DNA from: Chinchilla lanigera | Lineage: Eukaryota > Chordata > Mammalia > Rodentia > Chinchillidae | Direction: 5' to 3' | Assembly: GCF_000276665.1 (NCBI RefSeq) | Contig: NW_004955463.1 | Location: 8,982,816-9,046,815 of the forward strand | Length of the DNA stretch: 64,000 bases | Shown here: positions 50,680 to 62,559 of the stretch, piece by piece | Position numbering within the stretch: position 1 is the first letter of the stretch | Layout: the number at the start of each line of letters is the position of its first letter | Translations under genes and position numbers: made by a program | Notes under the pieces: model-generated | Told to the model about the DNA's origin: nothing | Databases searched by the model: none | Seen by the model: the letters and a program-made list of their open reading frames with translations, nothing else

Positions 50680-50886
50680 CTGGAGCAATGGGCATACGGA
50701 AAGCATTCTTTCGGAAAGCCACTCTGTAATTGTGATGTCATCAGTAGAAAACAGTAGACACAGCAGCCCCAGTGGGGGCCCAAGAGGACGTCTTAATGGC
50801 CTGGGTGGCCCCCGCGAATGTAACAGCTTCCTCAGGCATGCCAGAGAAACCCCTGACTCCTACCGAGACTCTCCTCATAGCGAAAG
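50680..50886 (+). CDS. Nrg1: Neuregulin-1 cytoplasmic tail exon (SWSNGHTESILSES)
   Basis: This 207-base exon follows CTCCCTTCTAG and ends before GTAAAA. The first base completes a serine codon. It then encodes WSNGHTESILSESHSVIVMS, SVENSRHSSPSGGPRGRLNG, LGGPRECNSFLRHARETPDS and YRDSPHSE, with two bases of an arginine codon. It is the last exon shared by a- and b-tail isoforms, because both terminal exons below begin with the one base needed to finish SER. Several residues differ from the human protein as I recall it (GLGG against GTGG), in keeping with another mammal. Bypassing the donor gives AGG TAA, an immediate stop. Confidence 0.96.
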
Positions 50887-53034
50887 GTAAAACTGAAGGG
50901 CAAAGCTACTGCCGAGGAACCTCAGTAACAGAATCCTGTGGGCACCTGCAGTCTCACCTAAGGAAGTCCGCCTGATCAGAATCGGGGTGGCAGTTTCCTG
51001 TTCTAGGAGTGCTTCTAGTTGATGAAGTCATCTTTTGGTTTGACTGAACTCATTTCTTCTGAGCTACTCACGTCGTCCCATTGGCTGACAGGCAACAGAC
51101 TCTTAAAGAGCTGGAGTGCTTTGATGTGGAAGGTGCAGCAGACTTGGAGTTCCCAGACCTGACCATAGTCTCTGACCCCTTCCGGGTCTCTGTTTCCTCT
51201 GTTGTCACCTTAGACAGATGGCACCAATGCTTGATAAGGACCTTCCTTCTCTAATTCTAATCTGCCACTTACCCAAACCTTAATTTGGGGGTCGAGCTGC
51301 CTTGTGTTCTCATGTGTTAACTCTTTCTTACCTTCCAGACTTAAACCAAATTAAGGGCTGTGTTACTGCTGACAGTCCTGGGGGACCAACTGCTGGTGTT
51401 CCACCGCATAGTATCCCTTTTACAACATTCTAAGGAGGGATAAATAAATAAATCTCTTGTGTCCCATATCTGGCAGTCTTCACAGATGGTTTTCAAAGCA
51501 GACACGTTTTCAACATGGCCCTTTCTTCCAGATGCTTGAGCTTTCTTCTGGGGAGATTGGGTTGGGTTGTGGGAATAACAGCAAAGGTAAAATGAATGGA
51601 GGCAATTAACCTCCAAGAGATCTTTAACAGGAACATTGCATTCATAGATTCTCTCTTATGCGTTTGCACCTGTATTGGAAGGTAGTTATTCCCAATTGGC
51701 TGTCTTGAACCACCTATAAGTTATTACCTCTTTGTTTTCTAATCCACTGGTTTTATTTTGTTGTACTGTCATCTCAGTCTAATCTTTTACTACATAAGGT
51801 TCATGTAATGCCAAATCCACATTTATTTGGTAGTTATTTGGTTGCAGATGATTTTGAAAGACTCTACTTATGGACTTGGAGATTCTCAGGATCAAGAGTG
51901 GCCCATTTTAAGCTTATATGTCACGTATAGCCTTCAACACCTTTTCCTAAAAATGGCATTTTAGTACTGTATGGAATTTATAGGGTTAGAATGCTCCCAG
52001 CCACCCATTTGTGAAAAAGCAGTCAGGATCCAAAGCTAGCCTAAAACATTCGTCCTAAAGTCTTGTAATTTTATCTTTATGTATTACAAAGTCTGTCTAT
52101 CTTATTTAAATATTTTTGAAACCTGAAAAAGAGCTTAGGGACAAAATCTTTCTTCATCGCTCCCTGAGATGTGGATCTTTGAAAGGTTGACATGTCCCTA
52201 CTGGGGTAGGCTTCCTTACCTGTCCCACATACTTGTAGGACTACAAAATATACCTAAATTTAAAGGTCATGGGGAGAAAAGATGAATCACTTGTGTGTGT
52301 TGGCTGAATTTAGACTCCTCTTTCACATAAGACTTCATTTAAGTACCCCCAACACAAAAAGCCTGCAGACTCAAGCCCCAAATATTTCAGACTCCCAAGA
52401 CTTTCCTGTTTTAGACACTGCTGGATCACACATCCATATTAGTATGAATCACAGAAAAGCAGGAAAGTTAGTAGGTCTCCGGTTCCTGTTAGCTAGAGTT
52501 CGTACAGTGGTGACCTGTCATCACAGGTCACACCGAATTAGATGCTGTGAATGTCAGTGTGAAGAAAAGAGTCACCTAGTGTTATGCATCAGTAACGTTT
52601 TTATCAAAAACTGCGAAGTGTGACTCATTTTCTTCAGTGCCAAAATTCAAACCCTCTTATTGTGGTGGAAGAAAGCATGGTATGGTAAAAGCAGTGCACT
52701 CTGTCCCGACAGTGAGATTCAATAAGCATTATCAGATGTAGCATGACCTAGGGTATCATGTCATGGTACAGTCAGTCCCAGCACAGTCACAAAAGATTGC
52801 CAGACAGTTCACCTGACCTTTGCATACACCAAAGACTGATGGTAGGTTTGGAACAGAGGTGGACTGCATACTGGACATAGTCTCCATTCTAGTAACTATC
52901 CCCCTAACACAAGGTTCTCCGTAGCTGACCTTTGACTGTCTTGCACCCTGGGATGGGTAGTAGTGTTTCATGGAAAAAATTAAAAACACACAAATTGTGT
53001 TACATTGCTACCAGGAATAAATCTGAGTTACTGT

Positions 53035-53065
<31 letters not shown>

Positions 53066-53071
53066 CAAAAG
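50887..53071 (+). other. Nrg1: Nrg1 intron before the b-tail exon
   Basis: This 2.2-kb stretch is intronic. No SINE with a clear A-tail was noticed. It ends in 27 consecutive T (53,039-53,065) followed by CAAAAG, which serves as the acceptor of the b-tail exon. Short open frames here show no family features. Confidence 0.75.
53039..53065. repeat. Poly(T) run, 27 bases, at b-tail acceptor
   Basis: A homopolymer T run six bases upstream of the b-tail exon. It doubles as that exon's polypyrimidine tract. Confidence 0.93.
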
Positions 53072-53192
53072 ACATAACCCTATAGCTGAGCTAAGGAGAG
53101 ACAAGGCACACAGATCCAAATGCATGCAGATCCAGCTCTCAGCAACTCATCTTAGATCTTCTTCCATTCCCCATTTGGGCTTCATTCTCTAA
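53072..53192 (+). CDS. Nrg1: Neuregulin-1 alternative terminal exon, b-type cytoplasmic tail
   Basis: After a CAAAAG acceptor the first base completes SER, and the frame continues HNPIAELRRDKAHRSKCM, QIQLSATHLRSSSIPHLGF, IL and a TAA stop at 53,190-53,192. This is 39 residues, the same length as the b-tail segment of human NRG1, which I recall starting HNLIAELRRNKAHRSK. The proline and aspartate here are lineage differences. Use of this exon replaces the 217-residue a-tail with a short one, so it truncates the intracellular domain. No acceptor was seen better than the one after the poly(T) run. The 3' end of this transcript is not placed, as no nearby AATAAA was seen. It is too short and too close to the a-tail exon to be found by simple open-frame length. 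Confidence 0.88.
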
Positions 53193-53579
53193 GACCCTTT
53201 GGCCTTTTAGGAAGGTATAGTATTTAAGTAATACTTCTTTCCCTTCCAATTCCCTGAGCCTCAGTCTTTCTAACTTGAGAGATTTCCAGGACCCAGTGCC
53301 CCTTTTTCTTGGCTCGTGTGCTTTTATTTAAACTCATGATGAGATTGGAAATCCCCAAAGCTTTGTTGAGCTAGATCTTTGCATGTTCTCCTGCAAGGAA
53401 GATCTTGGCTACATAATTTTAGATCCCAAGGGTACTGAATTTTCTAGTTGTAAAAATTGAGATGTATAAGTGAGTATTGTTCTCTGATGATATCATATCA
53501 TGAACTCTGTGCCCTTATCCTCCCTACTGTATGCCTCTTCTTCGACCACACTTATGCGGGGTATTCTGTGCTCACACAG
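53193..53579 (+). other. Nrg1: Interval between b-tail and a-tail exons
   Basis: These 387 bases are the 3' UTR of b-tail transcripts, intron for a-tail transcripts, or both. The frame of the a-tail exon stays open 27 codons upstream of its acceptor, to a methionine at 53,500. With a consensus CTCACACAG acceptor at 53,579, that extension is most likely not translated. Confidence 0.75.
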
Positions 53580-54234
53580 GTATGTGTCAGCCATGACCAC
53601 CCCGGCTCGTATGTCACCTGTAGATTTCCACACGCCAAGCTCCCCCAAATCACCCCCTTCGGAAATGTCTCCGCCTGCGTCGAGCATGACGGTGTCCATG
53701 CCCTCCATGGCAGTCAGCCCCTTTGTGGAAGAAGAGCGACCTCTCCTTCTTGTGACACCACCGAAGCTGCGGGAGAAGAAGTACGATCATCACCCTCAGC
53801 AGTTCAGTAACTTCCATCACAACCCTGCCCATGAGAGTAACAGCCTCCCCGCTAGTCCCTTGAGGATAGTGGAGGATGAGGAGTATGAGACCACCCAGGA
53901 GTATGAACCAGCTCAAGAGCCTGTTAAGAAACTCGCCAATAGCCGGCGGGCCAAAAGAACCAAGCCCAATGGCCACATTGCCAACAGGTTGGAATTGGAC
54001 AGCAATACAAGCTCTGAGAACAGTAACTCAGAGAGTGAAACAGAAGACGAACGAGTAGGTGAAGACACACCTTTCCTGGGTATACAGAACCCCCTGGCAG
54101 CCAGTCTCGAGGCAGCACCTGCCTTCCGCTTGTCTGACAGCAGGACTAACCCAGCAGGCCGCTTCTCGACACAGGAAGAATTACAGGCCAGGCTGTCTAG
54201 TGTAATTGCTAACCAAGACCCTATTGCTGTATAA
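53580..54234 (+). CDS. Nrg1: Neuregulin-1 terminal coding exon, a-type cytoplasmic tail
   Basis: The exon starts after CTCACACAG with the base that completes SER, then encodes 217 residues from YVSAMTTPARMSPVDFHTP to SSVIANQDPIAV and stops at TAA (54,232-54,234). It contains the conserved blocks EEERPLLLVTPPKLREKK, SNSLPASPLRIVEDEEYETT, KKLANSRRAKRTKPNGHIA and EDERVGEDTPFLGIQNPLA. The protein is proline/serine-rich and acidic towards the middle, with one basic block. It is the long intracellular domain needed in the family for proper processing and back-signalling. The base composition is clearly richer in G+C than the introns around it. The length and C-terminus equal those of known mammalian NRG1, with a few substitutions. 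Confidence 0.98.
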
Positions 54235-54240
54235 AACTTA

Positions 54241-54246
54241 AATAAA
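54241..54246 (+). promoter_or_regulatory. Nrg1: Poly(A) signal AATAAA (proximal)
   Basis: AATAAA lies seven bases after the stop codon, with another at 54,281-54,286. Use of either would leave almost no 3' UTR. Confidence 0.4.
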
Positions 54247-56351
54247 CACATAGATTCACCTGTAAAACTTTATTTTATATAATAAAGTATTCCACCTTAA
54301 ATTAAACAATTTATTTTATTTTAGCAGTTCTGCAAATAGAAAACAGGAAAAACTTTTATAAATTAAATATATGTATGTAAAAATGTGTTATGTGCCATAT
54401 GTAGCAATTTTTTACAGTATTTCAAAACGAGAAAGATATCAATGGTGCCTTTATGTTATGTTATGTCGAGAGCAAGTTTTGTACAGTTACAGTGATTGCT
54501 TTTCCACAGTATTTCAGCAAAACTTTCCATGTATTTAGTTTTTGCTGGCTTCTCGTGCATTGCATTCTGATGTTGACTGGATGTATGATGTGCAAGACTT
54601 GCCACTGTCCTTCGGTTTGCTTGTAGTAGCACACAATCAGTATGTCTTGTAATGGCACATCCATCCAAGTACTCTTCTCTTTTGTATGAAGTTTTCTTTG
54701 CTTTCAGAATATGAAATGAGTTCTGTTTACTCTGTCAGCCAAAGGTTTGCTTCATTGGGCTCTGAGATAATAGTAGATCCAACAGCATGCTACTATTAAA
54801 TACAGCAGGAAACTGCATTAAGTAATGTTAAATATTAGGAAGAAAGTAATACTGTGATTTAAAAAAAAAACTATATTATTAATCAGAAGACAGCTTGCTC
54901 TTGCTAAAAGAAGCTACCACTTACTTTATTTTAATTTATTTTTCTTGACAAAAAGCAGCAGTTTTAGGCATAGCTTAGCAAATGGGTTCTGGCCTGCTAT
55001 TAGGTTAAATCTAAAAACTTAGAAGAGGACTCAGTCTTACTTTCTGTGTTGGGGAAATGACCCAGCAGCTCATTTCTTTGAACTACAGACCACAACTGAT
55101 AACGGTGCAATCATTTCTGACTTGTATCTTCCACTGATTCAGGAACTACTGATTGGTTGTGTCTTAGCTCCAAAAGAGACAGATCCTGGCCCCAAAAGCC
55201 CAGTGCGAACAGTACACTCATCAGTCTGCCTGAAACTCTTCTGGAGTTAAGTGTGCCTGTTGTATGTAGTGGAGACTGATCATTGGAATTTGGTTTCATT
55301 GCTGAGTGTTTAGAAGGCACAGGTGGAGAGCAGCTGAGTAACTGGGTTGACATTTTAAAGTTTGGTTGACCACGCCTTTCTCTCCATTCTGTTTCTTTCC
55401 TTTTTCAACACTGCCTTGATTAGGTCATAACTTTGCATGGACATCTTTTGTCAGGAATGGCCAACGTGCATGTGATTTGTTATTAGTGAGAACCTTCCAC
55501 AAGTGGTAACTCATCAGGAAAGGTCAATAGTGTTGGAAAGGTTGCACTTTACTTGTCGAAGTGACCCCCATCTGTAGGCTGATCTCTCCATTTACAGCCT
55601 GTATCACCCATTTTTCCCTTTCTGAATTTTTGCTTTGTTGTCCCAAAAGCAGGACTAAGATTGGTCTAAATTTTGCATGTTCTCTTGTGGTTGTAAATCC
55701 CATGAAGGCCTATAGGTATTAACATTTGAAATATTTGCAAATCTAAGGAAAAGAAGAAAAAAGTTATAATGCAGAACCCCTTTGGTGCCTGCCTGATAGC
55801 TGTCAAACCAAGGCTAGAGCTTGGCCTGTGTTCCAAATGGCCTCGTAGGAGCCGTGGAACAAAAATGAGAAACAGGCTGGCAGGGGGTGCACAGAGTCAA
55901 GGAGAGTAATTGCTTCCTGTTTGCAAGTGAACTGAATGTATTTCTTCACCAAATCTTTATTTTTACAAATCAAAGGGAAGAAAGGACAAGCAAGTTGGTC
56001 TGAGAAGAAAAATGTAGACTGAGCCTGAGTCAAAGTCTTTGCACTGCTACTGTGTTTCCTGTTTCTCCAGTCTACTGAGAGGCTCATCTGGAGGTCCTTG
56101 ATGTTACTGTTAGCGTTTGGTATCCCTATCTTTTCGTCATTGTTCACATGCCACTTTCTCTGTGCTCAATATTGTCCTGGTTTGCTTTATGACCTACACA
56201 GAGGAACCCCTTCAGTTTGCACTGATTTTCCAGTTGTGTAGAGATGAGTCAGCTCATTTCTACATGGGGAGGAAGACCCATCAGTTTGAAGAGGCTCTCT
56301 AAATTATTTTCACCTTGCCTTTGGAGGCCTTGACTCATTCTTCAATATTTC

Positions 56352-56357
56352 AATAAA
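56352..56357 (+). promoter_or_regulatory. Nrg1: Poly(A) signal AATAAA (middle)
   Basis: The canonical hexamer sits within the 3' UTR, followed by T-rich sequence (TTCTGTTTCAATTTCTTTG) about 40 bases downstream. It is a plausible intermediate cleavage site. Confidence 0.4.
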
Positions 56358-57320
56358 GAGATTCCTATCATTATTTTAAAACCCCAAACGTTCTGTTTCA
56401 ATTTCTTTGGGCATTTGGGGTATTCAGTGGACCCATTATGAAAAATTTCAGGAAGAAGTAGGCTCTTCTGATGAGGGACATCTTCCTTGGTATGAAAATT
56501 GCTATAAATTTTCAAATTTCAAATAGATAAGAAATTTTGTTTCCAACCTGCTTCTGATCACTCATAGATGTGGCCTATTAGTTGCGGCAGCCTTTCCACT
56601 GGCAGAGCAAGAGTTTCTCTTAATCAGAAAGGCCAGCTGGATGCTCAGGGCTCCCTGTAGCAGTCACCAAATGTGTGTTCACAGGAACATCTCTGTGCTG
56701 CTTTGTTGTCGCGTTGCCCACAAGCATCCCTAATTATAAATCCAGGTGGTGCAGTGGCAAACAAAGGAGTATAAACCCATATTCCCAGCATATGGAAAGC
56801 TGTCTTGGTTTTTGAGGTAGTGGAAATTGCCAGAAAGTTTGACAGCAACTTTGTTTCCCGGATCTGGAATCATAGCCCATGGAGAGTATCCAGTGGAGCA
56901 TACTATGTGCAAAGCACCTTTTTTCTTCCTCGAGATTAAGTTTTCAATCCTGCTTTCCTTATATCTTTTTTTTCCCCAAGACTTCTGGTGGACAGCCTTC
57001 TGCTTCCCACAAAATAGTACTCTGTGTAGGTGAAAGTATCCCAAACAGCAATATGCCACCTTTTCTTGCGTTATTGTGACTGTCATGATGCAGATGGATT
57101 GACCCAGGGTAACTTGCTCGGTAACTGTTCCGTTTTTTGGCCTGGAGTTGAAGGGTGCTTGGCTCACATTGGTAAAAACAGAAAGCCTAGTCTTATCTTT
57201 GAGTACTGGCTGCCTCCCACCAGCCAAAGACATTTTTATCCACCAAGATGCATGAGACACTACGGAGACTGCAGACAAAAGGAAATAGCCACATATCACA
57301 CATTCTATTATAGATTCTTT

Positions 57321-57328
57321 TGTAAATA
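57321..57328 (+). promoter_or_regulatory. Nrg1: Pumilio-type motif TGTAAATA in 3' UTR
   Basis: This is an exact match to the known PUF-family RNA motif UGUANAUA on the sense strand. A second exact copy lies at 57,419-57,426. Confidence 0.4.
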
Positions 57329-57734
57329 CATATTGTACATTACGTGGATGTTTTCTTCAATCATTTACTGTCTTTATGAGTTAATGTCAGTTTTTACTCT
57401 CAGCTTACTGTGTAACATTGTAAATAACATAATGTCCTTTATTATTTATATTTAAACGTCTAACAGAGAGAATTGTTTTCATATAAGTTTAAGATAAATG
57501 TCAAAAATATATGTTTTTGTTTTTCTTTGCTTTAAAATTATGTACCTTTTCCTTTCTTAAAATAATTTATTGTTCAGGAGAAAGAATGTATATGTAATTG
57601 AAACTATTTGAAGAATGCACATTTGAAGGCCGTGAGGTACTGATAAACTAAAGAATTTATTATCCAAAATACTAAGCAATAAGTAATTGTGATTTATTTA
57701 AACTTTTGTTTATTTCCCACGAAAGTCATACTGC

Positions 57735-57740
57735 AATAAA
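57735..57740 (+). promoter_or_regulatory. Nrg1: Poly(A) signal AATAAA (distal)
   Basis: The canonical hexamer is followed by a GT-rich downstream element (GGGTGTGTTG near 57,763). After this point the sequence loses its UTR-like character. Confidence 0.55.
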
Positions 57741-58802
57741 AAATGCTACTCTGTGGAGACTTGGGTGTGTTGCTCAGCAGACTAATGTTCCAGTCTGTTA
57801 GACCAGCACCTCTGTCTTAACTGCGACAGTTGTACTAACTTAGGAATGTGTTCCATGGACCCATGACCGTCTTGTCTGTCTGTTGCCTCTGCCCCACTGC
57901 CTGTCCTTGGACCATCTGCTTCCTGATTCTTACCACTTCATTTCTTGCTGAAGGGGCCACACAAGCAAACAATATGCTGTTTCCTTCCCGCCCTATTCCC
58001 CTCCCTATACACAATAACATCAGATAGAAACCTTTTAAGGTATGAGAGCCTAGATCTTAGTTGTTGATATGTTCTTCAGTGACAGCCAGAAACTTCTTCC
58101 AATTAATAGAAATGTCAGTGTGCCAAGCCCATTCAATCATGAGGGGGGAAAGAAAAGAAAAAGTACTGTCATGGTTCAAGTGGGCCAGTGGTCACAATTG
58201 CCTGAAGGCAACTGTGCTGACCTTCCCTGTAGCTTCAGTAAATTTACTTTCCCACAACTTATCAATTGACAATATTTTTTAAAAAGGATAAAGCTCAGTC
58301 GAGTTCATCCCCTTTAGTCTATCAACACAATGAAACAAACTGATACCTTACTACTCAGGGAGGGGCCTGTGTGTGAAATATTTCTCACATTCTAAGACCT
58401 GACATAGAAACGAAGATACTACTTTTCTTATTGCAGATAACCTAAACAAAAGCCATATTTTAACAAAGAGATATCTCATCTCAGATGTAAGAGTTTTGGC
58501 AGGGTATGGAGCAAAAATCACCGGTCCTGTGGGCTGTTCAGTGATTTCCCTTGAGGTTTGAGTGTAACCTGAGACTCCCTATCAAAGTCCACCTCCAGAG
58601 ATGCACATAGTTTCTTCTGTCTAGTGGTAGTTGCACTGGCATCATTTTCAAACAGTCTGAATGTCTAGGAGATTTAAATACAGTAGTAGGCTTTGGCCAC
58701 CACATTAATTCTCTTGCCCGTTAGTTATTTAGCCAACTGACCACGCAGCAGATCAGAGAATATACAGAATATTTAAAAATTAAAGACTGAGATTATTTAC
58801 TG

Positions 58803-58996
58803 CTGAGGCTTTCTGCAAACTCTCCAGCTTCCCCTGAAAACTAAAAGCAACTATCTTAGAAATTTTGGTTAAAATTGCTTACCTAAGCTGTTGTGATATA
58901 TGAATCAAAGACATAAGTAGAAGAAGTTGGCACAGAAAAAAATGAAGATTCACTTTAAGACAAATTAAATATCTGGATAATTATTATAATTCTCCA
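58803..58996. repeat. Diverged direct repeat (intergenic), copy 1
   Basis: It shares a gapped alignment with 59,492-59,670, including an identical 40-base block (58,941-58,980). Confidence 0.85.
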
Positions 58997-59491
58997 CTCA
59001 TGATTGAACCTTGAACATCAAAATCAGGCTAGTTTTGCAAACTTGCATAAAGCCTGCAATTTCTGCCAATCATTAGATTTCTTTGCTCTCTGTTCTGATA
59101 CTAATGACCAAATGACTTGGTATCAGGGACTTGGAATTAGATGAAGCAGCTCTGAAATCCAGAGACTTAAGACGGTGGACTAAGTAGAAACTTCTGATGA
59201 TCTTAGACTTGATTTGCACTCTATCTTTGACTTGTGCTCTCTGAAACTGATGCAGTAAAACAAATTTAAGGAAATGGTTACCACAGAAGACTAATGTGGT
59301 AGGGCCTAGAAGGCTTTCAGCTTGTCAAGGACAGAAACTTCATTTGGAAGCTGCAATATTGCTGAGCTTTAGTTATTTTTGGATAAGGTAGCTGTGCTCT
59401 CCCCGGCTACCTCTTTAGGCTGCTTGTGGACATCCCAGTACTACTGTTGCTCAATTTCCCTGATGAGCTATTGCTTATGAACTTTGGTTAA

Positions 59492-59670
59492 TGGAGGCTT
59501 TCTCACCCACCTCCCATTGAAGCAACTACCTTAGTAATTTAGGTTAAAACTGTTTACTAAGCCATCTTAATATTAGAGGAAAAAGCATATATGGAGAAGG
59601 TTGGTATAGAAAAGAATGAAGATTCACTTTAAGACAAATTAAATATCTGGATAAGTATTACAATTCTCTT
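59492..59670. repeat. Diverged direct repeat (intergenic), copy 2
   Basis: This is the counterpart of 58,803-58,996. The identical block is at 59,615-59,654. The two copies enclose about 500 bases, a layout that could be two terminal repeats of an old LTR element, but no coding remnant was seen. Confidence 0.8.
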
Positions 59671-59989
59671 GAAAATCTCAGGCACCATAGGATAAAGATA
59701 GTGTTATTGGAAGTAACTATCATGATGTATCTGATCCTTTTAAAAACAGACCAGGAAAAGGAAGCCAGTAAGTCCTAAAGAGGAGACAGAGTATAAAGTA
59801 ATAGCTCCACCCAGCATCTTTTTCTTAAGCTTTTCTTTCAGATGGATATGTTAGGATTAGAATTTGATAGAGAAAAAAGACATCTCCTACCATACACACA
59901 GCATGCCAGAAAATCAAAATAATTACCTCTGTAGATTTGAACATTTTTAATATCTGATACATAATTTCCTCAGATAAAAATGAATCATA

Positions 59990-60160
59990 TGTAGTGTTTT
60001 ATAATGTGTACAGCTCCAAACAGCTTTTATCTTTTTTAATTCTCTTTACCTCATGATATAATAAATGATGAGAAAAATTTAGGTTCAAAGAGGTGGAAAA
60101 ATCTTACTCAGACTTACATAGCTAGTGAGTTACAAAAAGACCATTTCTACCTAGGTTTCC
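59990..60160 (-). mobile_element. MIR relic
   Basis: AGGTTCAAAGAGGTGGAAAA ... CTTACATAGCTAGTGAGTTA matches the reversed MIR core. Confidence 0.55.
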
Positions 60161-62559
60161 TGGCTATCATTTGTATTTTTCCTCAGCTACTCCCCTCCTT
60201 TCCCAGTGCAACAGGTCTTTTATTTTCAGCTTCCCTCATATAGTGAGTATAAGTTACACCTGAAGCCATTCTCTTTGTGGGCAAGTGGTAGCCCTTCTGG
60301 CTTTGCTTTAGAGATATTCTGGGACCTAATTTGCTTGGTTTCACATCTGTGTAAATCTTTTCCTAAACTCAGCTTTCTAAAGAAATGAAATGTAGCTATG
60401 AGTGAATTCACAAGTTCCCTGTGTAGATTGCATCCTCTTGTGAAAAGAAAAGTTTGAGGCTAGATTACTGAACTTAGCTTTTAGCATTGTGAATTTGAAT
60501 GGTTTCCTGATCCAGTTTGCTTCCTGATCTCTGACCACCTGGCTGTGGTTTAGTGAGGATTAAATCTGAACACAAATAAGAAAACTAAATGATATCTGAA
60601 ATATAATGAGAATCCCAATGCTGCTTTCTATTTTCTCCTTTATGTCTAGATCCTTAAGCTTTGGAACCTAATTTCCTCAGTTTCAAATGAAATGCACTAT
60701 ATTCCAAACTGATCACATGAACTTATTTTATCATTTCTCCAATCTAGTGCCAGTAATCAAATTATTTTTAGTAACAAGTATATGATGAAAAGTATAGTCA
60801 CCAAAGAACTTTAAACTTTTAGTGTAAATGATTTTTTATGTATTTTATAATGCATTAGAGTTACAATTGCTTCCCATGTAGACACAGGATTCCATGTCAA
60901 TTCCCTAATTAATAATGGCTTATTCTATTAATGTTTCACTATACTTTCAGAAATTTACAGAAACTTGACTTTTTGTGGCATTTTCATAGCACTGCCTTCC
61001 AACTTCACTGCAGACATCTAATAGAATTGTCAGAAACTGCCCCTAACCTGATAGTAGATATCTGTGCACTCCTGTTTGCCTTAGGTTTCACCCTCAAGTT
61101 TCAAACAGGTATACTACATTTCCTCAAAAAGCTATATTTTTGTCAGAGGTTTGCATGGTGACCAGATTACAGCAGCCAGTCAGTTCTCAGCTGAACACCT
61201 AAATGTGAGAAGCCGCATAGCTTACAGATGCTCACCCCTCACTCCTATTGTCTATCATTCTTTTCACACAAGAGTCTTTTCTTTTTCTGAGTATAATTCC
61301 AGTAATAATTTATGGATTTAAGCTATTTAGATCAAATCCTTTAATACTTCATCCTGTATGGGTGAAAGGATGGGTAATTTATGTTCATATCAATCATCAG
61401 GCATTACTAACAACAGCAAAGAATTCTAATCTAGTTTTACACCTATTCTCTTTCCTGTAAATAAATTGTGTCATTACTGAGGACAATCATAACTGTAGCA
61501 ACTATAGAAATACTGCAAAGGGACATTTGCTTATTTTTTGAAGAAATCTAGTGTAAATTTGTATCTTTCTAATTAATGTTGTCATAAGTTAGGTAACACT
61601 TGCCATCTCATCCTTGGCTTTCATAAGAGGATCTCTTCTTGCCTCAATGAGAGGTGCCCAGAAATCTTCATCAGGTGCGGGAACCTCAAGCCAGGGAGGC
61701 TGTCTAGCATCCCTCCAGTTCCTTCCCATGGAAACAAGTGATCCCCTTTATCTCCTTAAGATAGAGGGGCCTCAATGGCATAAATTTTTGCAGCTGATAA
61801 GATGCATTCTTGCCTCTCTCCACCATGAAGAATAAAGAAAAGGAAATGCCACAAATGAGAGCCACTTATTCCAAATACCCCACAACCATATCCTCCCAAT
61901 TATGAGATGATTCTGACCTCACACAAGAGCCCCCACAAAGATTCTTCTTACCCTCAAAATAACTAGTGTGTAAAGCTCTTTTTTTTACAGGTCTTTGTCG
62001 ATTTCAAAACAGAGACATGCTAATGTTCATTCCACATTGTCCAGGTGTCAGGTTTTCATACTATACCCCTTAAAGGTGGGGCATATATTATGTGTCAACT
62101 AAATGCTCTCAGAAGTCATGAAACCATGCTTCTTTCTACTCTCAACAAAAACTGAGTCAGATATGATGTTTTTATGGAGATTTAAAATGATTTTATTTAT
62201 CAAGGAACTATTTCTTGATTAGTTGTAGATCCTCTAGAAAACTTTAGGGCACAGTCACATGACATTTCATCTTTTCCGTTATTTATTTGCTTGACCAACA
62301 ACTTCTCATTCACAACATGAAAAAGTGCTAGCCTCGGCACACATTTTGGAGGCTACTCGGTTTTGAGGAGTTAAATCTCTGGCCAGGAAAATAAAGAACC
62401 TTAGATTCTTTCTATTAAGATGTTAGCACAGAATTAATGAGATAGAGGTTTCCACTCAGGGTAAAAATCATGATGAACCAATACTCACTTCGGGATCATA
62501 GAGCCACATGTCATATGTCCACTGACCAATGCAGACCTTAGCAATATTCCGGATCTCTG

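Larger units (their letters stand above)
54235..57760 (+). other. Nrg1: Nrg1 3' UTR (long form)
   Basis: The region after the TAA, at least to about 54.9 kb, is recognisable as the conserved Nrg1 3' UTR. It is AT-rich, and AATAAA signals occur at 54,241 and 54,281. Further AATAAA motifs lie at 56,352 and 57,735. The last is followed within about 30 bases by a GT-rich stretch (TTGGGTGTGTTG), as expected of a cleavage site, so I place the probable distal end near 57,760. No recognisable SINE was seen in 54.2-57.8 kb, unlike the introns, which supports transcribed and constrained sequence. The distal limit is inferred. Confidence 0.65.

Noticed and set aside
53500..53579. N-terminal extension (27 codons from an ATG) of the a-tail exon
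   Set aside because: A consensus acceptor at 53,579 joins in phase to the upstream exon and gives the known SER-YVSAM junction. The extension is probably intron.
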